DNA from: Streptomyces sp. NRRL S-337
GTDB taxonomy: Bacteria; Actinomycetota; Actinomycetes; Streptomycetales; Streptomycetaceae
DNA length: 38,963 bases
Assembly: GCF_000720175.1 (NCBI RefSeq)
Contig: NZ_JOIX01000088.1
Coordinates: 1-38,963, forward strand
Reading direction: 5' to 3'
Made by a program: the position numbers and the translations under genes. Shown one piece after another: positions 33,206-38,963 of this stretch; position 1 is the first letter of the stretch, and the number at the start of each line of letters is the position of its first letter. Below the pieces are notes generated by a model. That model was not told where the DNA came from. It searched no databases and saw only the letters and a list, made by a program, of their open reading frames with translations.

Positions 33206-33694
33206 GTGACCCACAAGGCCGTGCCCTTCGACGACCTCGACCGGAAGATCATCGCGGCGCTGCTCGACAACGGCCGGGCGAGCTTCGCGGAGATCGGGAC
33301 GGCCATCGGGCTGTCCTCCACCGCGGTCAAACGCCGGGTGGACCGGCTGCGCGAACACAACGTGATCACCGGCTTCTCCGCCACCGTCCGCCCCGCCGCC
33401 CTGGGCTGGCTGACCGAGGCCTACGTCGAGGTCTACTGCGACAGCGCGGCGCCGCCCCGCCGACTGGCCGAGGTCGTCCGCAACCACCCGGAGATCGCCG
33501 CGGCCATGACCGTCACCGGCGGCGCCGACGCCCTGCTGCACGTGCGGGCGACGGACGTCGAGCACTTCGAGGAGGTCCTGGAACGGATCCGGACCGAACC
33601 GTTCATCCGGAAGACGATCAGCTACATGGTCCTCTCCCACCTCCTCCCGGACGCCCCGGAGGCCGGAGCCCAAGCAGCAAACGAGCGCGCCTGA
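33206..33694 (+). CDS. Lrp/AsnC-family regulator
   Basis: This 162-residue, single-unit Lrp protein starts at GTG 33206 behind GGGAGG. The helix-turn-helix is at about residues 10-55 (DLDRKIIAALLDNGRASFAE, then LSSTAVKRRVDRL). The RAM domain follows (GWLTEAYVEVYCDS; TGGADALLHVRATD). It is followed by the dimethylargininase-like and ornithine aminotransferase genes, so it is probably their regulator, with arginine or ornithine as a likely ligand. That ligand is inferred from neighbours. Confidence 0.92.
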   Translation: MTHKAVPFDDLDRKIIAALLDNGRASFAEIGTAIGLSSTAVKRRVDRLREHNVITGFSATVRPAALGWLTEAYVEVYCDSAAPPRRLAEVVRNHPEIAAAMTVTGGADALLHVRATDVEHFEEVLERIRTEPFIRKTISYMVLSHLLPDAPEAGAQAANERA

Positions 33695-33779
33695 CCGAAA
33701 TCACGCAGGAATCCTGCTCGCACGCGCAGCATTCGTCGCTTGTGACCGGAATCCACCTCTCCTTACCGTGGTAATCCCC

Positions 33780-33828
33780 GGGTGGGTGATCAGTGACCCT
33801 CTGTCACGCCTCACCGATCACCCCACCC
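33780..33828 (+). promoter_or_regulatory. Nested inverted repeats before the dimethylargininase-like gene
   Basis: GGGTGGGTGATC (33780-33791) pairs with GATCACCCCACCC (33816-33828) with one bulged C. Inside it, GTGAC (33793-33797) and GTCAC (33803-33807) form a second small stem. It ends 32 bp before the GTG start. It could be an Lrp operator or a folded mRNA leader. Confidence 0.5.
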
Positions 33829-33860
33829 ACCTGCCTCACCGGAGAGGAAGGGATACTTCT

Positions 33861-34736
33861 GTGCCGACGAGTACTGCCACCAGCAGCGCGAGCACCCCGA
33901 TCCCGCCGGCAGCGGCCCGCACGGCGCGCCCCCGCCGCTACCTGATGTGCGAGCCCCGCCACTTCGACGTGCGCTACGCCATCAACCCCTGGATGCACGA
34001 GGGCGCGCAGGTCGACACCGCCCTCGCCGCCCGCCAGTGGGAGACGCTGGTCGACGCCTACCGCGCGCACGGCCACACCGTCGAGACCGTGCCGCCGGTG
34101 CCCGGCCTGCCCGACATGGTCTTCGCCGCGAACTCCGCGCTCGTCGTGAACGGCCGGGTCTTCGGCTCGCAGTTCCACGCCCCGCAGCGCCGCCCCGAGG
34201 CCACCGAGTACGAGACCTGGTTCAAGGCCGCCGGCTACGACGTGTACCGGCCCGTGGCCCTCTGCGAGGGCGAGGGCGACCTCGTCCCGGCCGGCCGCTA
34301 CGTCCTCGCCGGCACCGGCTTCCGCACCGCCCGCGCCGCCCACGACGAGGTACAGGAATTCTTCGGCGTCCCGACCATCGGCCTGCAGCTGGTCGACCCG
34401 TACTTCTACCACCTCGACACCGCGCTCTTCGTCCTGTCCGAGGACCCCGCCACGGGCGACGCGGAGATCGCCTACTACCCCGGCGCCTTCTCCTCCGGCA
34501 GCCGCGAGGTACTGCGCCGACTGTTCCCCGGCGCCGTGCTCGCCACCCGGGACGACGCCATGACGTTCGGCCTCAACTCCGTCTCCGACGGCCGGCACGT
34601 CTTCGTCGCACCACCGGCCACCGCCCTGATCGACCAGCTCGCCGCCCGCGGCTACGTCCCCGTCCCCGTCGACCTCTCGGAGTTCCACAAGGCCGGCGGC
34701 GGCATCAAGTGCTGCACCCAGGAGATCCGCTCATGA
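33861..34736 (+). CDS. ddaH: Dimethylargininase / guanidino-group hydrolase
   Basis: This 291-residue protein starts at GTG 33861, with GGAGAGGAAGGGA upstream. It has the pentein fold of DDAH and arginine deiminases: MCEPRHFDVRYAINPWM, PDMVFAANSALV, the catalytic His in FYHLDTALF, and nucleophile Cys284 in GGGIKCC near the end. Streptomyces copies are annotated as dimethylargininase (methylarginine to citrulline), but the related arginine dihydrolases turn arginine directly to ornithine. Coupling to ornithine aminotransferase by an ATGA overlap fits production of ornithine or citrulline here. The exact reaction is not decided by sequence. Confidence 0.85.
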   Translation: MPTSTATSSASTPIPPAAARTARPRRYLMCEPRHFDVRYAINPWMHEGAQVDTALAARQWETLVDAYRAHGHTVETVPPVPGLPDMVFAANSALVVNGRVFGSQFHAPQRRPEATEYETWFKAAGYDVYRPVALCEGEGDLVPAGRYVLAGTGFRTARAAHDEVQEFFGVPTIGLQLVDPYFYHLDTALFVLSEDPATGDAEIAYYPGAFSSGSREVLRRLFPGAVLATRDDAMTFGLNSVSDGRHVFVAPPATALIDQLAARGYVPVPVDLSEFHKAGGGIKCCTQEIRS

Positions 34737-35983
34737 CCGCACCCGTCCGCACCGTCCCGACCCCCACGGCCCCGGCCCGTGCGCCCCGTTCGTCCGCCGA
34801 GCTGATCCGCGCCGAGGGCCCGGTCCTGGCCCACAACTACCACCCGCTGCCCGTAGTGGTGTCCCGCGCCGAGGGCGTGTGGGTCGAGGACGTCGAGGGC
34901 CGCCGCTACCTCGACATGCTCGCCGGCTACTCCGCCCTCAACTTCGGCCACCGGCACCCGGCCCTCATCGAGGCCGCCCACCGCCAGCTCGACCAGCTCA
35001 CCCTCACCTCCCGCGCCTTCCACAACGACCGGCTCGCCGGCTTCGCCGAGGCCCTCGCCGAACTGACCGGCCTGGACATGGTCCTGCCGATGAACACCGG
35101 CGCCGAGGCGGTGGAGAGCGGCATCAAGGTCGCCCGCAAGTGGGCCTACGACGTCAAGGGCGTCCCGGCCGACCGCGCGACCATCGTGGTGGCCGACGGC
35201 AACTTCCACGGCCGGACCACCACCATCGTCGGCTTCTCCGACGACGCCACCGCCCGCACCGGCTTCGGCCCCTACGCCCCGGGCTTCCGCACCGTCCCCT
35301 ACAACGACCTCGCCGCCCTCGAAGCCGCCGTCGACGACACCACGGCCGCCGTCCTCATCGAACCCATCCAGGGCGAGGCCGGCGTCATCATCCCCGACGA
35401 GGGCTATCTGACCGGCGTCCGCGAACTGACCCGGCGAACCGGCTGCCTCTTCATCGCCGACGAGATCCAGTCCGGCCTCGGCCGCACCGGCACCACCCTC
35501 GCCGTCGAGCACGAATCCGTCGTCCCCGACGTCCTCCTGCTCGGCAAGGCACTCGGCGGCGGCATCGTCCCGGTCTCCGCCGTCGTCGCCCGCCGCGAGG
35601 TCCTCGGTGTCCTCGGCCCCGGCCAGCACGGCTCCACCTTCGGCGGCAACCCGCTCGCGGCCGCGGTCGGCTCGGCCGTCATCGAGCTGCTCGCCACCGG
35701 CGAGTTCCAGCGCCGCGCCGCCGAACTCGGCGAACAGCTCCGCACCGGCCTGGCCGCCCTCACCGGCAAGGGCGTCACCGGCTTCCGCGCCCGCGGCCTG
35801 TGGGCCGGCGTCGACATCGACCCGGCCCTCGGCACCGGCCGCGAGATCAGCGAACGCCTCCTGGCCGAAGGCATCCTGGTCAAGGACACCCACGGCTCCA
35901 CCATCCGCCTCGCCCCGCCCCTGACCATCACCGAGGAGGAACTGGCCTCGGCCCTGACCGGGCTGGAACGGGCGTTGGGCTAG
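34733..35983 (+). CDS. rocD: Ornithine aminotransferase
   Basis: This is a 416-residue class III PLP aminotransferase. ATG 34733 overlaps the previous stop by four bases, with GGAG upstream. Key parts: YHPLPVVVSRAEGVWVEDVE, NTGAEAVESGIKVARKW, FHGRTTTIVGFS, the PLP-contacting Asp in LFIADEIQSGLGRTG, the PLP lysine in LLLGKALGGG, and STFGGNPLA. It converts ornithine and 2-oxoglutarate to glutamate semialdehyde and glutamate. With the upstream gene it gives a short route from arginine-type compounds to glutamate/proline. No semialdehyde dehydrogenase is seen in this window. Confidence 0.95.
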   Translation: MTAPVRTVPTPTAPARAPRSSAELIRAEGPVLAHNYHPLPVVVSRAEGVWVEDVEGRRYLDMLAGYSALNFGHRHPALIEAAHRQLDQLTLTSRAFHNDRLAGFAEALAELTGLDMVLPMNTGAEAVESGIKVARKWAYDVKGVPADRATIVVADGNFHGRTTTIVGFSDDATARTGFGPYAPGFRTVPYNDLAALEAAVDDTTAAVLIEPIQGEAGVIIPDEGYLTGVRELTRRTGCLFIADEIQSGLGRTGTTLAVEHESVVPDVLLLGKALGGGIVPVSAVVARREVLGVLGPGQHGSTFGGNPLAAAVGSAVIELLATGEFQRRAAELGEQLRTGLAALTGKGVTGFRARGLWAGVDIDPALGTGREISERLLAEGILVKDTHGSTIRLAPPLTITEEELASALTGLERALG

Positions 35984-36037
35984 GGCCCGGGGCGCGGCCG
36001 TCACCACGGGACGGTCAGCCGCCACTACGGGGCCGGC

Positions 36038-36091
36038 GCTACGGGACCGTCAGCGGCCGCCGGCGCTACGGGACCGTCAGCGGCCGCCGGC
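36038..36091. repeat. Perfect 27-bp tandem repeat, two copies
   Basis: GCTACGGGACCGTCAGCGGC followed by CGCCGGC occurs at 36038-36064 and again at 36065-36091, with decayed partial copies on both sides. It sits between the ornithine aminotransferase and TetR gene ends. Confidence 0.9.
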
Positions 36092-36092
36092 A

Positions 36093-36857
36093 CTACGGGG
36101 CCGCCGCCTCCGCGCTGTCCGAACGGGCCGCCGCCAGCAGAATTGCGGCGGCGGCCCGCGCCTGCCGTGCCGCCCCCGCCTCCCCCACGACAGCGGCCGC
36201 ACTGATCGCCCCGTCGACGAGCAGCGCCAACTGGCCGGCGAGCAGAGAGTGTTGCGGGACCGAATGCCCACCCGGCAGGTCACTCACAAGCCCACTCGGC
36301 AGGCGACCACTCGGCAGGCGACCACTCGACAGATCACTCGGTAGATCACCCGGCAGGTCACTCACGAGCCCGCCCAGGTAGCTCACCAGCGCCCGCTTGT
36401 GCTCCCGCGCGGCCCACGCGACCTCCTCCGACGTGGCCCCCAGCTCCCCGAACGAGTTGAGGAAGGCACACCCCCGGAAGCCCGGCTCCGCGAACCACTC
36501 CGCCAGCCAGTCGAAGACCGCCAGCACCCGCCCCTCCGGCCCCTCGCCGTGCGCGTCCACGTACTCCGCGAGCGCCGCCCGCCACCGCGCATCCCGCCGC
36601 CGCAGATACGCCTCGACGAGATCCTGCTTGGCCGGAAAACACTGGTAGAGCCGCTTGAGCGAAACCCCCGCGGCGGCCCGCAGCTCATCCATCCCGACGG
36701 CCTGGACACCGCGCCCGTAGAACAGCTCCTCGGCGGCATCGAGTATCCGCCCCCGAGCTTCATCCTGAGCCGTACGGACGCCCTCGCGAGCCGCCCGCAC
36801 ACCGTCGCGAGCCGCCCGGGCTTCGCCGTGAGGCGTACGGACTTCCTTCTGTTGCAT
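36093..36857 (-). CDS. TetR-family regulator
   Basis: This is about 254 residues from ATG 36857; ATG 36932 is an alternative that abuts the operator. A charged heptad-like N-terminus (repeated RAARDGVR and REGVR units) precedes the TetR helix-turn-helix (RILDAAEELFYGRGVQAVGM, then AAGVSLKRLYQCFPAKQDL). The ligand domain follows (GFRGCAFLNSFGELGATS). An internal low-complexity insert (DLPSDLSSGRLPSGRLPSG, about residues 165-200) is coded by short DNA repeats and is unusual. It is divergent from the NTF2-like gene, with two identical-pattern operators between them. Confidence 0.88.
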   Translation of the reverse strand: MQQKEVRTPHGEARAARDGVRAAREGVRTAQDEARGRILDAAEELFYGRGVQAVGMDELRAAAGVSLKRLYQCFPAKQDLVEAYLRRRDARWRAALAEYVDAHGEGPEGRVLAVFDWLAEWFAEPGFRGCAFLNSFGELGATSEEVAWAAREHKRALVSYLGGLVSDLPGDLPSDLSSGRLPSGRLPSGLVSDLPGGHSVPQHSLLAGQLALLVDGAISAAAVVGEAGAARQARAAAAILLAAARSDSAEAAAP

Positions 36858-36932
36858 GGGCACGTCCAGGTTGGTCGTCGCGACTAGGGGCCGAGCGATC
36901 GAGGAATCCGGTAGCGGAGAGTCCGCTAGCAA

Positions 36933-36950
36933 AGAGAACGATCGTTCTCT
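36933..36950. promoter_or_regulatory. TetR operator candidate 1
   Basis: AGAGAACGATCGTTCTCT is a perfect 18-bp palindrome in the TetR/NTF2-like intergenic region. It shares the pattern GAGAACG-NN-CGTTCTC with the second site. Confidence 0.75.
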
Positions 36951-36970
36951 ACACTAACCGACACCGACCA

Positions 36971-36986
36971 GAGAACGCCCGTTCTC
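36971..36986. promoter_or_regulatory. TetR operator candidate 2
   Basis: GAGAACGCCCGTTCTC has the same arms as site 1 with CC in place of AT at the centre. The two centres are 37 bp apart, and site 2 lies 32 bp before the NTF2-like start codon. Confidence 0.72.
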
Positions 36987-37018
36987 CCCTCCCCCTCTCG
37001 TCCTAAGAGAAGTGCGCC

Positions 37019-37480
37019 ATGACATCACCACGCCCACCCTTCCCCCCGTTCGACGAGCAGAGCGCTCTACAGAAGGTCCAGGCCGCCGAGGACGCGTGGA
37101 ACACCCGCGACCCCGAGCGGGTGGCCCTCGCCTACACGGAGGACTCGATCTGGCGGAACCGCGACACCTTCCTCCACGGCCGCGACGAGATCATCGCCTT
37201 CCTCCGCCAGAAGTGGGCTCGCGAGCTGGACTACTCACTGCGCAAGGAACTCTGGTCGTTCCATGACAACCGCATCGCGGTCCGCTTCCAGTACGAGAGC
37301 CATGACACCGACGGCCAGTGGTGGCGCAGCTACGGCAACGAGCTGTGGGAGTTCGACGAGCACGGCCTGATGCGCCGCCGCGAGGCCGGCATCCACGACG
37401 TCCCCATCCAGCAGTCCGCCCGCCGCATCTTCGGCCCCCGCCCAGACCACGAAAAAGGCACCCCCCTCCCCTTCGCCTGA
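37019..37480 (+). CDS. NTF2/SnoaL-like protein (DUF1348 type)
   Basis: This 153-residue protein starts at ATG 37019. It reads as a cone-shaped NTF2-like fold: an N-terminal helix ([20 protein letters not shown]), [20 protein letters not shown], then strands ([29 protein letters not shown]), and a conserved-looking end [13 protein letters not shown]1348 proteins are small cytosolic proteins of unknown, possibly enzymatic, function. The operators upstream show that the divergent TetR protein controls it, so it is probably induced by a small molecule. Confidence 0.85.
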   Translation: MTSPRPPFPPFDEQSALQKVQAAEDAWNTRDPERVALAYTEDSIWRNRDTFLHGRDEIIAFLRQKWARELDYSLRKELWSFHDNRIAVRFQYESHDTDGQWWRSYGNELWEFDEHGLMRRREAGIHDVPIQQSARRIFGPRPDHEKGTPLPFA

Positions 37481-38261
37481 CCCCCTCCCCTCACGCAGAC
37501 CCCGACACCCCCTCCGCAACCAACTCCCCAGGCAGGCCAGGCACAGCAAGTCACGGCGCAGCGCAGTGAGAAGCGGAGCGACGCGGTGGGGTGCGATGCG
37601 GTGCGACGCGGAAGACATCCATCCCCTACGGCGTCCAAGGCATCCGCCACCGCACGCATCCGCTCAAGGCACCCGCTACGGCGTCCGCTTGAGACTCCGC
37701 CTCCCGGTTACTGGCGTCCGCCCCGCTACGCGTCCGCCCCGCGCTTCCCGCACCACCCCGGACCACCGCTCTCGCCCCACCCGGGCGCCGCCGGCCGCGG
37801 GCCTGGGCCACCCGCCGCGTGGACCACCCCGCAGGAAACACGACAACCGGCCCACCCTCCGGCACCTTTAAATCCCGAACGGGGACACCAGCGGGATAAC
37901 CGTCGAGGGCTTCGAGGCACCCAGAGCACGTGCAGCACGACCTGCCCCCCCAGCACGAGCGTCACGGACAGCGCCGGAAGTTGGTGGAGACCGGATGACC
38001 TGCACCCAGGAGCCCTCAACTCCACTGCCCGCCATATCCGTTGCGGCCCCGGACGGCCGCCTCCGGCCAGTCCCGCCAGTCCTGCCAGTCCCGCCAGTCC
38101 TGCCATCAGCTTGCAACCAGCCCTGCTACCTCAGCACTGACGACAGCGGCGGTCTCCTCTCCCGTCAAGCCCCACCCGATCACTCGCGCCACCCCAACCC
38201 CAGCCGCACCCAGTTATCCACAGGATTTCCCAACTCCCTTGCCAGGCATGGTCGGTTCACA
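37481..38261. other. Gene-free stretch of about 780 bp
   Basis: No frame here has convincing protein composition: all long frames are Pro/Arg/Ala runs without ribosome sites. It contains GC-rich degenerate repeats. One example is CCAGTCCCGCCAGTCCTG, repeated twice at 38067-38105; GCGTCCGC-type words recur at 37620-37750. It may be a decayed gene region. Confidence 0.5.
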
Positions 38262-38287
38262 TATCTTGGAATAACCGTTCCAAGATA
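38262..38287. promoter_or_regulatory. TetR self-operator candidate
   Basis: TATCTTGGAA (38262-38271) and TTCCAAGATA (38278-38287) are perfect 10-bp arms with a 6-bp spacer, 17 bp before the second TetR gene. The site is AT-rich against its surroundings and is a strong candidate for autoregulation. Confidence 0.75.
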
Positions 38288-38304
38288 CGACGACAGGCCC
38301 CGCC

Positions 38305-38928
38305 ATGCCCGACCACAAGCACTTCAACCCCGACATCGTGCTCGACGACGCCCTGCAGATCTTCTGGCGTCAGGGCCTGCCGACCACCGGCATACAGGCC
38401 CTGGTGACCGCGACCGGCGTGAGCCGGTCCAGTCTCTACGCGACGTTCGGCAACAAGGACGGGCTCTACACGGCGGCCCTCGCCCGCTACATAGACCGGC
38501 ACTCGACCCCGGCCTTCGACCACCTCGCCTCCACCTCCTCCGGGCTGACCGCGATCGAGGAGTTCTTCTCCTCCCTGATCGAGATCCGTTGCTCGGGAGC
38601 GGTCGCTGGATGGGGCTGCATGGTCACCAACGCCTACGCCGGCCCCGAATGCGCCGACCCAGGCGTCCGCACCCTGCTCGAAGACCACCACACCGCACTC
38701 CGGTCGGCCCTGCGCGCGGCCCTGACCACCGCCGCCGACCTGGGACAACTCACACCGTCCGCCGACCTCGACGCGGCCGCGTCCGTCCTGGCGACGCTGG
38801 CCTACGGCGTCAACCTGCGCTCCCGCGCCGGCGCCGGCGCCCGCTCCCTGACCGACACGGTCACCGCCGCCCTAGCTGTGCTGTCCGGGGACGTTGGTGA
38901 CAGGCGACACGCCTTTCAGGGCGCTTGA
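38305..38928 (+). CDS. TetR/AcrR-family regulator
   Basis: This 207-residue protein starts at ATG 38305. The N-terminal helix-turn-helix is at about residues 10-55 (VLDDALQIFWRQGLPTTGIQ, then TGVSRSSLYATFGNKDGLY). The C-terminal domain is helical, with cysteines in EIRCSGAVAGWGCMVTNAYA. That pattern resembles NemR-type repressors that sense electrophiles through Cys, but this is only suggestive. The palindrome just upstream indicates self-repression. The regulated partner gene, if any, lies to the right of the window. Confidence 0.9.
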   Translation: MPDHKHFNPDIVLDDALQIFWRQGLPTTGIQALVTATGVSRSSLYATFGNKDGLYTAALARYIDRHSTPAFDHLASTSSGLTAIEEFFSSLIEIRCSGAVAGWGCMVTNAYAGPECADPGVRTLLEDHHTALRSALRAALTTAADLGQLTPSADLDAAASVLATLAYGVNLRSRAGAGARSLTDTVTAALAVLSGDVGDRRHAFQGA

Positions 38929-38963
38929 AGAAGGTGAGGGCCTTCTGGCTCGGTGGGGATTGC

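Noticed and set aside
38067..38105. CCAGTCCCGCCAGTCCTG repeats as a CRISPR array
   Set aside because: The units are short, adjacent and without unique spacers, and no cas genes are present.
38214..38222. TTATCCACA, a match to the E. coli DnaA box
   Set aside because: A single copy without neighbours; an origin would need a cluster of boxes and adjacent dnaA/dnaN genes.

Overview
The window looks like chromosomal DNA of a Streptomyces or close relative. It has very high GC with strong third-position GC bias, GTG and TTG starts behind GGAGG-type ribosome sites, a complete two-domain germacradienol/geosmin synthase, DHA2-type exporters, and many Lrp, GntR and TetR regulators. All family names below come from motifs read by eye; no database search was possible.

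Region 1 (1 to about 11,460) reads as accessory DNA. It opens with the end of a small secretion-type protein, a polymorphic toxin with a papain-fold (Tox-PL) tip, and an Imm35-like immunity protein, closed by a hairpin. Next come an APH-fold kinase and a leftward operon of a 53-residue peptide, a JmjC/cupin oxygenase and an aldo/keto reductase. That operon resembles an uncharacterised peptide-modification (RiPP-like) locus. HAD, XRE/PLD-like, Nudix and HD proteins follow. The stretch from 8,366 to 9,647 is a gene graveyard: two gene starts joined tail to tail, and an inverted, truncated, frameshifted copy of the kinase. A PD-(D/E)XK-like protein closes the region. At 11,406-11,460 lies the 3' part of a tRNA-Ser(GGA) gene with no 5' half, followed by a strong hairpin. 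This is the expected right end of an element integrated in a tRNA gene. The intact tRNA and integrase would lie beyond the left edge.

Region 2 (11,460 to about 20,000) holds a secreted FG-GAP (beta-propeller) protein, a small hypothetical protein, a tsaD-like gene broken by one missing base, an ABC exporter, a 44-residue arginine-rich peptide, and a DHA2 exporter divergent from a tandem-duplicated Lrp-type regulator with a palindrome between them.

Region 3 (20,000 to about 28,600) runs leftward: a VOC protein, an Fpg/Nei-type glycosylase, a repeat-rich secreted protein, a NERD-UvrD helicase, geosmin synthase, and two coupled ATP-grasp ligases that share a 49-bp identical block.

Region 4 (28,600 to 38,963) has a Tat-exported amidohydrolase, a GntR regulator with a DHA2 exporter, and an Lrp - dimethylargininase-like - ornithine aminotransferase set that fits arginine/ornithine catabolism. 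It ends with a TetR gene divergent from an NTF2-like protein with two matching operators, a gene-free stretch of about 780 bp, and a second TetR gene with its own palindrome. One 17-nt sequence recurs in two intergenic regions (28,717 and 32,958).
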